Of a stretch of DNA of 64,000 nucleotides, positions 8,370 through 18,342 are shown in pieces; position 1 is the stretch's first letter; every line of letters begins with the position of its first letter. Made by a program: the position numbers and the translations under genes. The notes under the pieces are model-generated. The model was given only the letters and a program-made list of their open reading frames with translations. It made no database searches and was not told the origin of the DNA. The stretch spans positions 1-64,000 of the forward strand of contig JAAYUD010000018.1 of the NCBI GenBank assembly GCA_012517855.1, in the 5' to 3' direction. Source of the DNA: Bacteroidales bacterium (GTDB lineage: Bacteria; Bacteroidota; Bacteroidia; Bacteroidales; Bacteroidaceae).

Positions 8370-9545
8370 ATGCCTTTTTTAAAGTATGTCATCATATTAT
8401 CAGTGTTGTTGTTACTACCGGATATTTATATCTATCGGTATTATATAGCACAAACTAAAATCTCTAAATGGATTAAACGTTCTTACTGGTTGCTTGATGC
8501 ATTGATTGTTGTGGTACTTGTAGCCTTTTTACTACATCCTGTTCGAATGGGTGCTACAGGAATGCATGAGTCAATTATTGCAATCTTTATTATTATCTTT
8601 GGAAAATTCTCTTTTTTCTTAGTATCAGCTCCCGGAAGAATATTTTTTCATCGCAAAAAGAAGATCATGCGCTATTTCAATATAGCTGCTGTACTCTTTA
8701 GTCTTTTTATAATAGGTTGTGTGCTATATAGTTTTATTTATGGTTACAAACGCTATGTCGTTAAGGAAATAACGGTATACGCTAAAGGACTGCCGAAATC
8801 GTACGATGGGTATCGTATTGTTCAGTTTTCCGATTTGCATATTGGAAGCTTTCATAATGAAAATGATAAGAACGTTAAACATATTGTAGACCTCATCAAT
8901 CATCAGAGGGGGAATTTGATTGTGTTTACGGGCGATTTAATTAATGTTCAGGCAAACGAGTTAAATGGATTTCAGAAAATATTGTCCCAACTCAGTGCTC
9001 CGGACGGTGTTTATTCCATTTTGGGTAATCATGATTATGGCAAATATAGAAGATGGGATAGTCCACAAGTCGAAGCTGCAAATTTGTCTCAAATAAAGGC
9101 TTCTCAACATTCTTTTGGTTGGCATCTGTTACTTAACCAAAGTGTGATGTTGCATCGAGGAGACAGTTGTATAGCACTTCTTGGTAGTGAAGATTATGGA
9201 GAGAAAGCAGCTTATAAATATGGAGATTTGAACAAAGCGCTTTCTACGCTTCCAAATAAAGGTAAGGGATTATATAAAATATTGTTGACACACGACCCTA
9301 CGCATTGGCATCTCAAAGTTCTTCCCGAAACAGATATCCAACTCACTCTATCTGGACATACGCATGCCATGCAGCTCAAAATCGGTTCATTCTCCCCTTG
9401 TGAATGGCTTTTTGACGAATGGGACGGTCTATATGCTGTAGGCAATAGAGAGTTATATGTCGATACCGGTGTCGGAGCTTTGATGTCTTACCGTTATGGG
9501 GCGTGGCCTCAGATCTCTGTTATTACGCTAAAAAGAATCAATTAA
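8370..9545 (+). CDS. Membrane-anchored metallophosphoesterase
   Basis: The N-terminal 130 residues form three or four hydrophobic segments; the rest is a calcineurin-like phosphoesterase domain. All metal-binding blocks are visible in order: FSDLHIG, FTGDLIN, LGNHDYG, LTHDP and SGHTHAMQ. Family members of this layout (YkuE-like) act on the outer side of the membrane, some on lipid-linked phosphates; the substrate here is unknown. A TATCTTTG box at 8342-8349 may be the -7 element. It is followed 16 bases later by a small DUF2007-type gene, so the two may be co-transcribed. Confidence 0.85.
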   Translation: MPFLKYVIILSVLLLLPDIYIYRYYIAQTKISKWIKRSYWLLDALIVVVLVAFLLHPVRMGATGMHESIIAIFIIIFGKFSFFLVSAPGRIFFHRKKKIMRYFNIAAVLFSLFIIGCVLYSFIYGYKRYVVKEITVYAKGLPKSYDGYRIVQFSDLHIGSFHNENDKNVKHIVDLINHQRGNLIVFTGDLINVQANELNGFQKILSQLSAPDGVYSILGNHDYGKYRRWDSPQVEAANLSQIKASQHSFGWHLLLNQSVMLHRGDSCIALLGSEDYGEKAAYKYGDLNKALSTLPNKGKGLYKILLTHDPTHWHLKVLPETDIQLTLSGHTHAMQLKIGSFSPCEWLFDEWDGLYAVGNRELYVDTGVGALMSYRYGAWPQISVITLKRIN

Positions 9546-9561
9546 CTAAATAAACATAAAG

Positions 9562-9789
9562 ATGGAAGATAAACTTGTCATATTAACAACGTGTGAAAAT
9601 GCAATGCATGCACACATTCTGCAAGGAGCGTTGAAGAATGTAGGCATACCTTCTATGCTTCAAAATGAACTTTCGGCATCAGTAGCCTTGCAAGGCTTTA
9701 TTGGAATGGGCGTCCAGATTCTTGTTTTCGAAAAAGATTTGGAACGTGCTAAAGAAATACTAGTTATTGATGAAGGTCAAACAGATTGA
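9562..9789 (+). CDS. DUF2007-type small protein
   Basis: A 75-residue soluble protein resembling the DUF2007 'putative signal transducing protein' domain: an alpha/beta fold with the pattern LTTCENAMHAHILQGALKNVGI followed by GVQILVFEKDLERAKEIL. Members occur widely in Bacteroidota; their biochemical role is not established. The upstream phosphoesterase ends 16 bases before, and the downstream lipoprotein starts 13 bases after the stop, so the three genes look like one transcription unit. Confidence 0.75.
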   Translation: MEDKLVILTTCENAMHAHILQGALKNVGIPSMLQNELSASVALQGFIGMGVQILVFEKDLERAKEILVIDEGQTD

Positions 9790-9802
9790 AATATTCAAAA
9801 AG

Positions 9803-10888
9803 ATGAAAAAACTATTTTATACTTTACTCCTGTTATTGCTTGTTACATCTTGTGAAACAGTAAATAAGGTTACCATAAGCTGTATGTCACCTGGCATATT
9901 TAATTTTCCTAACGAGATAAAAAGGGTTGGTGTCGTAAATAATCTTCGCTATACGTTTGGTACAGATAGTTTAGGTAAGCATTACAGGTTATCAGAAAAG
10001 ATACTATATTCACCTTATCATACAGACGGTTCTCGCACTGCCGACTCGTTTGCCAAAGCGCTTGCCGACAATAAATATTTCGACGAAGTGGTTATATGTG
10101 ATTCGGCTCTTCGCACAAGAGATGAATATTATCGTCGAATTCCATTGGATACTGCGGAGGTGAAAGATCTTGCTGAAGGACTAGAAGTTGATGCTATACT
10201 GTCGCTTGACGAACTGAATATTACTGCTGAAAAGTCAATAACTCCAAGACCGGATTTGAATGGCATTGAGGGTACGATTAGTTCAAAGATACAGCCTATC
10301 GTTAGTATTTACGTTCCAAGCCATAAAGGTCCGGTATTTACAATAGCTCCTCAAGACAGTCTTTTGTGGAATGAGGTAGGAACTACTGTCGGTGAAGTAG
10401 AAACCCAATTGTTGCCTCCTGATTCGACAGTGATAAGAGAATCTTGTGAATATGCAGGAACAATTCCCGTAAAATATCTTATTCCTCATTGGGAGAATGA
10501 GAATCGGGTATATTTTTCCGATCAGATGTCTACGCAGCTCAAAAATGCCGCTTTTTATGTAGACCATGGCAATTGGAAAGCTGCAGATAAAATATGGAAG
10601 TCTGTCTATAAAAACAAAAAAGGACAGAGCACATTAATGAAAATGGCATTCAATATGGCTCTTTATTGTGAAGTAAACAGCCAATTCGGTGAAGCTCTTA
10701 AGTGGATAGATAAGGCTCGTACGCACCTTATGAATAAATGTAAAGCCAGTAACCCCAAAGAATTGGCAGGCAAAAGTGCTTATTACTATGATTTGATAAA
10801 AGAATATGAAGATATTTTAAAGAAAAGAAAAGAAAAAACAGGTCAATTGAAGATTCAATTATCAAGATTCGGAAATGAAAATAAATAA
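9803..10888 (+). CDS. Bacteroidota lipoprotein, DUF6340-like
   Basis: A 361-residue protein with a lipoprotein signal (MKKLFYTLLLLLLVTSC, lipobox ending at Cys17). I use the ATG at 9803, since the track start at 9767 adds a charged stretch in front of the signal and overlaps the previous gene. The body starts with a VGVVNN-type strand pattern and ends with a helical, TPR-like region (FNMALYCEVNSQFGEALKWIDKA). This resembles the DUF6340 family of Bacteroidota; function unknown. Signal and lipobox imply an outer-membrane or periplasmic location. Confidence 0.72.
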   Translation: MKKLFYTLLLLLLVTSCETVNKVTISCMSPGIFNFPNEIKRVGVVNNLRYTFGTDSLGKHYRLSEKILYSPYHTDGSRTADSFAKALADNKYFDEVVICDSALRTRDEYYRRIPLDTAEVKDLAEGLEVDAILSLDELNITAEKSITPRPDLNGIEGTISSKIQPIVSIYVPSHKGPVFTIAPQDSLLWNEVGTTVGEVETQLLPPDSTVIRESCEYAGTIPVKYLIPHWENENRVYFSDQMSTQLKNAAFYVDHGNWKAADKIWKSVYKNKKGQSTLMKMAFNMALYCEVNSQFGEALKWIDKARTHLMNKCKASNPKELAGKSAYYYDLIKEYEDILKKRKEKTGQLKIQLSRFGNENK

Positions 10889-10941
10889 AAGTGTGGAATT
10901 TATAGAAATTTTTCATACCTTTGAAGTGTTTTAATCAAACT

Positions 10942-11400
10942 ATGAATATGAAGTTAAGTCAGCAATCATTATTATCCATCGAGTCGACCATCAAAAAGGC
11001 TGTCGCTAAATACCAAATACCTGAAGGTGAAGAACCTAGTATTGTTACAGATGTTCATCTGCAACCTAATCCTACTTCTGGTGAACTATTAATATATGAC
11101 GACGATGATAATGAATTGGCATCGACTACTATCAACGAATGGGTATCTTATGAAGCTGATGATTTTGAGAAAGAAGCGGAAAGAATACTAACATCCGTAT
11201 TGAGTAAAGTAAAACATTCGGGATATTTTAACCATCTATCTCTAATGGAACCATATTCTTTTACTCTTATCGATGATGATAAGGAGACTACTACCGAATT
11301 GCTTTTAGTAGATAGTGAAACCTTGATTGTTAATGATGAGTTACTTAAAGGACTTGATGAAGAATTGGATGCTTTTTTGAAAGATTTGCTTGAAAAATAA
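10942..11400 (+). CDS. Conserved acidic protein of unknown function
   Basis: A small, strongly acidic, soluble protein (about 152 residues) with no signal peptide and no membrane segment. The track start is a TTG; the ATG at 10942 (or 10948) is more likely because a TACCTTTG -7 box lies at 10916-10923. The middle carries DDDDNELASTTINEWV, and the C terminus is helical (LLKGLDEELDAFLKDLLEK). I recall similar proteins across Bacteroides but no assigned role. It precedes the AraC regulator by 25 bases, so they may share a message. Confidence 0.65.
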   Translation: MNMKLSQQSLLSIESTIKKAVAKYQIPEGEEPSIVTDVHLQPNPTSGELLIYDDDDNELASTTINEWVSYEADDFEKEAERILTSVLSKVKHSGYFNHLSLMEPYSFTLIDDDKETTTELLLVDSETLIVNDELLKGLDEELDAFLKDLLEK

Positions 11401-11425
11401 TTGCTAACAACATATATAAAGAAAC

Positions 11426-12322
11426 ATGGATAAAGCTATACCGACTTTGCAAAAAATGGATTTACATTCCATTCACGGCATTGAGCGATTAGAATATATG
11501 GATGGTGACTTTATTATTTTTGAGACAAATGGTGACACCGAATTTAATCATTTGGTAGATTACCCGACTCGACCTAATGCGGTAATTATTAATATGTGTA
11601 TAGCCGGTTCGTGTAAAGTATCCATTAATCTTAAAGAATGGGAAATTAGCAAAAATACCCTCACAGTTATAGCTCCTGATAATATTTTGCAAAATCACGG
11701 TATGACTGAAGACTATCATGCTTATACGATAGCCTTATCTAATAATTTTTATGATGGTATATTCTCGCGTCAGACAGATGTAGTACCGCTATTGCTTTAT
11801 TTTAATGAGCATCGTAATTTCATGCTGACGGATGAAGAAACTCAAACACTGTTGGATTATTATTTTTTGATGTACAAAAAAATAAAAGATGATAATAACC
11901 CATATAAACGCCCTATCATACAAGGATTACTTACAGCTATGCTCTTCGAGTTTTATAATTTTTATCAGCAATTAGCATCAACTCTCGAAATAAAACCACA
12001 ATCGCGCAAAGAAGAGATATTTACTCAATTTATAAAAGCTTTGTCCAAAAATTATCAAAACGAACGAACAGTGGCGTCGTATGCGGATATGCTTTTTCTT
12101 ACTCCAAAACATTTATCTGGGGTTATCAAAGAAGTCAGTGGTAAAACTCCCGGCGAATGGATCGATCAGCGTGTGATACTCGAAGCAAAAGCATTACTTA
12201 AATCATCGGATATGAATATTCAGCAGATAGCAGAACAATTGCACTTTACCAATCAATCATTCTTTGGAAAGTATTTTCGCCATCATGTCGGAATGTCTCC
12301 CAAAGAGTATCGCAGAAGCTAA
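11426..12322 (+). CDS. AraC family transcriptional regulator
   Basis: A 298-residue regulator with an N-terminal sensing domain of cupin-like character and a C-terminal AraC-type double helix-turn-helix (about residues 195-298). The recognisable DNA-binding parts are VASYADMLFLTPKHLSGVIKEVSGKTP and the second helix unit MNIQQIAEQLHFTNQSFFGKYFRHHVGMSPKEYR. The target and inducer are unknown; no catabolic operon is adjacent. Confidence 0.9.
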   Translation: MDKAIPTLQKMDLHSIHGIERLEYMDGDFIIFETNGDTEFNHLVDYPTRPNAVIINMCIAGSCKVSINLKEWEISKNTLTVIAPDNILQNHGMTEDYHAYTIALSNNFYDGIFSRQTDVVPLLLYFNEHRNFMLTDEETQTLLDYYFLMYKKIKDDNNPYKRPIIQGLLTAMLFEFYNFYQQLASTLEIKPQSRKEEIFTQFIKALSKNYQNERTVASYADMLFLTPKHLSGVIKEVSGKTPGEWIDQRVILEAKALLKSSDMNIQQIAEQLHFTNQSFFGKYFRHHVGMSPKEYRRS

Positions 12323-12416
12323 GAGATTCAATCTATCCACACGTATTCAGGGGGATTTAGCAAACACGAGCCGAGTCACTCACCGTTTGCCTCAATATAT
12401 CATCATTTAGTATTTA

Positions 12417-13256
12417 TCAAAAGTGAGGACGCAGTTCTTTATACTCCAAGTCAGCTTTAATCTTATCGAGTATAGTCGTCACAACATGATAGATATCTTT
12501 TCCTTTAGTGTAATCTGCCGCACATGCAAAATTTACTCTATTCTGATGAATCAGTTTCTCTGCAACTTCTTTTTTTGAACGTTTATAGACGGCGATAGAA
12601 TTTCCACCATGTTCTTTAACCATTTTCATACAGGGTATATCAGTCTCTCCATCTCCAAAATAAATGAAATGTTCGAATGGAATAGGACGTTTGTCTTCCG
12701 GAATATATTCATTTATTTTTGTATTGTCACTTACTTCTTTAATTCCCTTATTAATTTTAAATAGAAATTGCGTCTTGGCTGTATAATCCACTGCTACTGC
12801 CGGCCAGTATGCAATTCCGTCTACGTTATATAAATAGGAACATGCGTAAATATTATCAAATTTTGCTGCAATACTAGTTCCTTCAATCATTTCGCGTAAA
12901 CCCGAAGATATGATATAATGGCGAATAGTCAACATGCGTTCGGAAGCGTATTCATTGACAAGATCGAACCACTCGGATACACCATTGAACAACTTAACTT
13001 CTTTACCAAAGTTTTGAAAAGATTTACGACGCAATGATATGTTACTTTCTTGAGCTTTTTTCAACATCAAATACATGTAGCATAAAATGCTGTTTGCATC
13101 ATTTTTCTCCGACAAATGTTTGTTCTCTTCCCAAAAGTCGTTTTTGTCTTTTCCTATAGCCTTTATAAAGCCATATTCTTGCATATTACTCGGTGACAAT
13201 GTCCCATCGAAATCGTATACAAAAGCGATTGTGTTTTCTTTATTTTTAGTCGTCAT
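12417..13256 (-). CDS. HAD superfamily hydrolase
   Basis: A 279-residue phosphatase-like protein of the HAD superfamily. Motif I is FVYDFDGTLSP (nucleophile in DxDGT), a serine motif is in YIISSG, and the metal motif is YFGDGETDIPCM. The helical insertion after motif I suggests a small-molecule substrate; phosphoserine-phosphatase-like enzymes look similar, but specificity cannot be read. It is the last gene of the minus-strand group lon-tgt-lptG, 33 bases after lptG. Confidence 0.82.
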   Translation of the reverse strand: MTTKNKENTIAFVYDFDGTLSPSNMQEYGFIKAIGKDKNDFWEENKHLSEKNDANSILCYMYLMLKKAQESNISLRRKSFQNFGKEVKLFNGVSEWFDLVNEYASERMLTIRHYIISSGLREMIEGTSIAAKFDNIYACSYLYNVDGIAYWPAVAVDYTAKTQFLFKINKGIKEVSDNTKINEYIPEDKRPIPFEHFIYFGDGETDIPCMKMVKEHGGNSIAVYKRSKKEVAEKLIHQNRVNFACAADYTKGKDIYHVVTTILDKIKADLEYKELRPHF

Positions 13257-13289
13257 GCTTTTCTTTTTCTCCTATATTACATCATTAGA

Positions 13290-14459
13290 TTATTTCGGGC
13301 CTTCTTTGTAGACAAAAAACGCAATGAATGCATATATAATATTGGGAATCCATACCGCTATCATCGGTGGGAAGTTCCCATTAATTGCAAACGATGAGGA
13401 TAATGACTGAAACAAAATATAAGAGAAACTCAATGCTAAACCAATACCCAATGAAAGCCCCATGCCTCCCTTCGTTTTTCGCGACGAGAGTGAAGCTCCT
13501 ATCAAAGTAAGAATAAAGGCGGCAAATGGAATGGCATAACGCCGATAATATTCAATTTCGAAGCTCTGGATATTAGCAAAGCCTCGTTCCTTTTGCCTTA
13601 TGATATACCGTTTTAATTCGGGTGTTTTCAATTCTTGTTCTTGGCCTTTCACTATCAATATATCGTTAGGCTGCATGTTGATAATCGTGTCTTTCTTATC
13701 TCCACGAGTTATTTTCTCACGCATTCCCACAAGTTTGCGAATCATATAGTTGTGAATAGTCCAGCGATTTTTCTTTGTATAGGTAGAATCGTAGCTGATG
13801 GAACTTGCTGTAAGATGAGACACGAGTTTTTTACCTTTAAATTTATCGAGAGAGAAGTTCATTCCTGTTTTTTCTTCGCGTTGATAATTCTCGATATAAG
13901 CGATAACACCTTTACCCACTTCAAGCTGTACATTACTTGCAAAATTTGTTTGTTGGCGGCGTATATACTTCTCCGTGAACTCCAGACGTTTGGTACTGCT
14001 ACGTGGAATAACATAAGCTCCCATGTAATAGGTTGCCAATGCTATGATACCGGCCGACATCATGTAGGGACGAAGAATACGTTTGAAACTGACTCCGCTT
14101 GAAAACATTGCGATAATTTCAGAATGTTCCGCAAGCTTGGTAGTAAAGAATATAACAGAGATAAAAACAAATAGTTGACTGAATAGATTAGCAAAATAAG
14201 GGATAAAATTCATGTAATAATCAAAAATGATCGCTTTCCATGGAGCATTATGATCCATCATTTTATCCATATTTTCATTGAAATCAAAAACAACGGCTAT
14301 CGAAATGATTAGAATAATAGAAAAAATATATGTTCCCAAGAACTTCTTGATAATATACCAATCCAATCTCGTTATCAGTTTGAAAGGAATAGATAACTGA
14401 AACAACTTGTTCTTCTTCCGAATTTTAGGTATTTTCAATTTTAACTTTATATGCCTCAT
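13290..14459 (-). CDS. LptG/LptF-type lipopolysaccharide export permease
   Basis: A 389-residue YjgP/YjgQ-family inner-membrane permease, part of the Lpt machine that moves lipopolysaccharide from the inner membrane towards the outer membrane. Three transmembrane segments come first (YIFSIILIISIAVVFDF onward), then a periplasmic beta-jellyroll (about 150-300), then three more segments (AIPFAAFILTLIGASLSSRK onward), the family layout. The first 30 residues are very basic, so a later start is possible. It lies 4 bases after tgt. Bacteroidota often carry LptF/LptG homologues next to tgt. Whether this one is F or G is not certain. Confidence 0.85.
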   Translation of the reverse strand: MRHIKLKLKIPKIRKKNKLFQLSIPFKLITRLDWYIIKKFLGTYIFSIILIISIAVVFDFNENMDKMMDHNAPWKAIIFDYYMNFIPYFANLFSQLFVFISVIFFTTKLAEHSEIIAMFSSGVSFKRILRPYMMSAGIIALATYYMGAYVIPRSSTKRLEFTEKYIRRQQTNFASNVQLEVGKGVIAYIENYQREEKTGMNFSLDKFKGKKLVSHLTASSISYDSTYTKKNRWTIHNYMIRKLVGMREKITRGDKKDTIINMQPNDILIVKGQEQELKTPELKRYIIRQKERGFANIQSFEIEYYRRYAIPFAAFILTLIGASLSSRKTKGGMGLSLGIGLALSFSYILFQSLSSSFAINGNFPPMIAVWIPNIIYAFIAFFVYKEGPK

Positions 14460-14463
14460 TGTT

Positions 14464-15594
14464 TTATAGTCTCGTAGACAATTTTTCTATCATTCGCGGT
14501 TTCCATATTGCAAAATCGTCAGCCAAAATATGTTTTCTTGCTTCTCCGACCAGCCACAAATAGAAAGCCAGATTATGCACGCTGGCTATCTGCATAGCAA
14601 GTAGTTCGCGAGCATGAAACAAATGATGAAGATAAGCCTTAGTATATAATAGATCTACTCGCGAAGCGCCATCCGTTTCGATAGGAGAGAAGTCGTCTTC
14701 CCATTTCTTATTTTTCATATTCATGATGCCGTCTTTGGTAAACAGCATGCCGTTACGGCCATTGCGCGTAGGCATTACACAATCGAACATATCAACGCCA
14801 AGCGATATTGCTTCCAATATATTGACCGGTGTTCCAACTCCCATCAGATAGCGTGGTTTGTCTTTGGGCAAAATACCATTGACTAACTCGATCATTTCGT
14901 ACATTTTTTCAACCGGCTCACCTACAGCCAGCCCCCCAATAGCATTCCCATCGGCTCCTTTGGCAGCTATATACTCTGCCGACTGAATGCGTAAGTCACG
15001 ATAGACGCAACCTTGCACTATGGGGAAGAGAGATTGTTTATAACCATACTTAGGGTCTGTATTATTAAAACGTTCAATGCAACGATCGAGCCAACGATGC
15101 GTCAATGCTGTAGATTTTCGAGCGTATTCGTAATCGGAAGTTCCGGGTGCACATTCGTCAAATGCCATGACAATATCCGCACCAATAGAGCGCTCAATAT
15201 CCATCACTCGTTCGGGAGTAAACATATGTTTGCTTCCATCAATATGAGACCTAAATTCAACACCTTCTTCTGTCAATTTCCGAATACCTGTAAGCGAAAA
15301 TACCTGGAAACCACCACTATCTGTAAGCATAGGGCGATCAAAGCCGTTAAACTTATGCAATCCTCCAGCCTTTTCAAGAATGTCTATACCCGGGCGCAAG
15401 TAAAGATGATAGGTGTTACCCAAAATAATTTGAGCTTCAATATCATTCTTCAACTCATATAATTGTACAGCTTTGACACTACCTACTGTGCCAACAGGCA
15501 TAAAAATAGGCGTCTGAATAGTTCCATGGTCTGTTGTTATCAGTCCGGCACGAGCGTTGCTTTTACAATCCGTATGTTGTAGCTCGAAATTCAT
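14464..15594 (-). CDS. tgt: tRNA-guanine transglycosylase
   Basis: This enzyme exchanges the wobble guanine of GUN-anticodon tRNAs for a queuosine precursor. The general-base region DSGGFQV (Asp92) and the nucleophile Asp271 in FDCVMPTRNGRNG are intact, and MGVGTP is present. The zinc site is not: where most bacterial enzymes have CxCxxC before the final helix, this protein reads ETDGASRVDLLYTKAYL with no cysteine, although the downstream histidine (HLFHAREL) remains. I believe this loss is shared by Bacteroidales homologues. The start codon overlaps the lon stop by 4 bases, indicating translational coupling. Confidence 0.94.
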   Translation of the reverse strand: MNFELQHTDCKSNARAGLITTDHGTIQTPIFMPVGTVGSVKAVQLYELKNDIEAQIILGNTYHLYLRPGIDILEKAGGLHKFNGFDRPMLTDSGGFQVFSLTGIRKLTEEGVEFRSHIDGSKHMFTPERVMDIERSIGADIVMAFDECAPGTSDYEYARKSTALTHRWLDRCIERFNNTDPKYGYKQSLFPIVQGCVYRDLRIQSAEYIAAKGADGNAIGGLAVGEPVEKMYEMIELVNGILPKDKPRYLMGVGTPVNILEAISLGVDMFDCVMPTRNGRNGMLFTKDGIMNMKNKKWEDDFSPIETDGASRVDLLYTKAYLHHLFHARELLAMQIASVHNLAFYLWLVGEARKHILADDFAIWKPRMIEKLSTRL

Positions 15595-18083
15595 TCTTTA
15601 TCTTTATTCTCTTTTGCAATAGTGAAATCGATAGGATCTTTAACCAACTCATCTGTCAATGCCAGTTCAAGGACTTCTTTTGCATCTTTCACATAGTGGA
15701 AGGTCAATCCTTTCAAATAAATATCTTGTATTTCTTCAATATCTTTCTTGTTTTCTTCACTCAAAAGGATGTCAGTAATACCTGCTCTCTTTGCTGCAAG
15801 AATTTTTTCTTTCACTCCACCTACGGGCAATACTCTACCTCGTAAAGTCATTTCACCGGTCATCGCCATATGCGGTTTCACCTTACGTTGAGTGAAAGCA
15901 GAAGCAAGAGCAGTAGTCATGGTGATACCTGCAGAAGGACCGTCTTTAGGAATAGCACCTTCCGGAACATGGAGATGAACATTCCAATTATCAAAGACAT
16001 CAGGATTGACATGAAGCAGAGAAGCATGAGTCTTAATGTACTCATAAGCCAACATCGCCGATTCTTTCATTACATCACCTAAATTTCCGGTCAACGTCAG
16101 ACGTCCACCTTTTCCACGGTTCAAAGATGTTTCAATAAACAATATTTCACCTCCTACGGCAGTCCAAGCCAGCCCGGTAACCACTCCGGCATATTCATTG
16201 CCTTGATATTTGTCTCTACTATACTCGGCTACACCCAAATATTCTTTCAGATCTTCAGGTTTTATTTCATGTTCCAAGAAATATCCATCGGTAGCATATT
16301 TACGAGCAATCTTTCGTAACACTTTACCAATCTTTTTCTCCAATTCACGGACACCGCTTTCACGAGTATAGTTTTCTATGATTGCTTCGAATGTCGGCTT
16401 CGACATTTTCACAAAATTCTTCTCCAATCCGTTATTGTCCAATTCTTTTGGAAATAGATGCTTTCGGGCAATTTCGATTTTCTCTTCAGTAATATAGCCA
16501 TTTACTTCTATCAGTTCCATACGATCGAGCAGAGGGGCTGGAATAGAGTGTAAATCATTAGCCGTCGCAATAAACAATACTTTGGACAAATCGTAATCGA
16601 TATCCAAATAGTTGTCATGAAAGGCACTATTCTGTTCCGGATCAAGTACTTCGAGCAATGCCGACGAAGGGTCTCCCTGGCGATCGTTGCCTACTTTATC
16701 TATTTCATCAAGAACAAATACAGGATTAGATGATCCCGCCTTAATTAATCCTTTAATGATGCGACCGGGCATCGCTCCAATATAGGTCCTGCGATGACCG
16801 CGTATTTCAGCTTCATCGTGAACTCCACCCAATGACATTCTAATATATTTGCGCTTTAACGATGCGGCAATAGACTTGCCAAGCGACGTTTTACCTACTC
16901 CCGGAGGGCCATATAAACAAATGATAGGCGACTTAAGATTCCCCTTCAGTTTCAATACCGAAAGATGCTCCAATATACGTTCTTTTACTTTCTCCAATCC
17001 ATAATGGTCGCGATTCAGCACACGCTCAGCATTCTTTAAATTCAAATTATCTGCCGTATAAACGTTCCAAGGCAAATTGAGCATGGTTTGCAGATAATTG
17101 AGTTGCACGCTATAATCAGGCGATTGGGGATGAGTCCGTTCCAGTTTTCCCAACTCTTTCTCAAAGACTTTTGCAACTTCTACATCCCATTTCATCTTCT
17201 CGGCCTTTCGGCGAATATCTTCTACTTCTTGCTCTTGCGTATTGCCACCCAATTCGTCTTGGATGGTCTTTATTTGCTGTTGCAAGAAATATTCCTTTTG
17301 TTGTTGATCAATGTCTTCGCGAGCTCTCAACTGGATGGAAGCTTTTATTTCAGCCAATTGCACTTCTCTGTTCAAGAATTCCAGCAATTTATAGGCTCTT
17401 GCTTTCAACGAACTTATTTGCAGTAACTCTAACTTATCCGATTTCTTAAGCGGTAAATTATTGCAAATAAAACCGATAAGAAATTGATAGTTATTAATAT
17501 TGCGTATGGCAAATATCGACTCTTGATGCAAGACCTCTGATACACGAACGTATCGAATCGTCAAATCTTTACAACTCTCGGCAAGAGCTTGAAATTCACG
17601 ATCATTCTTTTCCGGCCATTCATCTTCGAGCAGGTTTATTTTCCCTTGCAAGTATGGTTCATGTTCGCTAATATCAACCAACTCACAGCGTTTTACGCCA
17701 CGGAGTATGACAGTCGTAGCGTGATCAGGCATTTCGAGGATGCGAACAACAGTGGCAACTGTTCCAATATGGTGTAAGTCGTCAAAGTCCGGTTCGTCTG
17801 TATTCTGATCTTTTTGACAAAATACCGCAATGTTCTTCTCTTTCCTTTCGCATTCACGTATCAATTTCAAAGAACTTTTGCGTCCTACTGCAACAGGCAT
17901 ATACACGCTTGGAAATAAAAGCATATTGCGAAGTGGTAGAACAGGTATTGTATCGCCGGATTGAATTTTGATTTTCAAATCCAAATCTTCATTATTGTCA
18001 ATGTCAGCAATAAAGGAAAAAGAACTCTGTTCATTACTTGAATCTTCCAAATCCCTAATTAAATAATCATCTTTCTTCATCAT
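15591..18083 (-). CDS. lon: ATP-dependent protease Lon
   Basis: Lon degrades damaged and short-lived regulatory proteins in the cytoplasm. The 830-residue protein has the N-terminal LON substrate domain ([17 protein letters not shown]), a coiled-coil region, the AAA+ ATPase with Walker [10 protein letters not shown] (Lys398) and Walker [10 protein letters not shown], and the C-terminal protease domain with the Ser717-Lys760 dyad ([15 protein letters not shown]). A TAACTTTG box on the minus strand at 18136-18143 may be the promoter -7 element. It heads the lon-tgt-lptG-HAD group. Confidence 0.97.
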   Translation of the reverse strand: MMKKDDYLIRDLEDSSNEQSSFSFIADIDNNEDLDLKIKIQSGDTIPVLPLRNMLLFPSVYMPVAVGRKSSLKLIRECERKEKNIAVFCQKDQNTDEPDFDDLHHIGTVATVVRILEMPDHATTVILRGVKRCELVDISEHEPYLQGKINLLEDEWPEKNDREFQALAESCKDLTIRYVRVSEVLHQESIFAIRNINNYQFLIGFICNNLPLKKSDKLELLQISSLKARAYKLLEFLNREVQLAEIKASIQLRAREDIDQQQKEYFLQQQIKTIQDELGGNTQEQEVEDIRRKAEKMKWDVEVAKVFEKELGKLERTHPQSPDYSVQLNYLQTMLNLPWNVYTADNLNLKNAERVLNRDHYGLEKVKERILEHLSVLKLKGNLKSPIICLYGPPGVGKTSLGKSIAASLKRKYIRMSLGGVHDEAEIRGHRRTYIGAMPGRIIKGLIKAGSSNPVFVLDEIDKVGNDRQGDPSSALLEVLDPEQNSAFHDNYLDIDYDLSKVLFIATANDLHSIPAPLLDRMELIEVNGYITEEKIEIARKHLFPKELDNNGLEKNFVKMSKPTFEAIIENYTRESGVRELEKKIGKVLRKIARKYATDGYFLEHEIKPEDLKEYLGVAEYSRDKYQGNEYAGVVTGLAWTAVGGEILFIETSLNRGKGGRLTLTGNLGDVMKESAMLAYEYIKTHASLLHVNPDVFDNWNVHLHVPEGAIPKDGPSAGITMTTALASAFTQRKVKPHMAMTGEMTLRGRVLPVGGVKEKILAAKRAGITDILLSEENKKDIEEIQDIYLKGLTFHYVKDAKEVLELALTDELVKDPIDFTIAKENKDKE

Positions 18084-18342
18084 TATCTTTTCTCGTCTTC
18101 TTTCTTATTCTTTAATATTCGGATATAATAGCGCACAAAGTTAATGGATTCTCTTTGATTAACGAAAAGTCTGACTTACAAAAATCAATAACAAGGGCAA
18201 AATAAATATACTACAGATTCAAATCAACATATTGTTTCTGATTTTTAGTGCAATTATACAATTAAATGTTTAAATTTGCACGATTTTCAATAATGTCTGA
18301 ATACAATGTTTAGTTGTTGAATAGAAAAGTAAAAAGAGAAAA

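Noticed and set aside
13635-14102. 155-codon plus-strand ORF opposite lptG
   Set aside because: A shadow of the LptG periplasmic domain; the lptG frame has clear family features.
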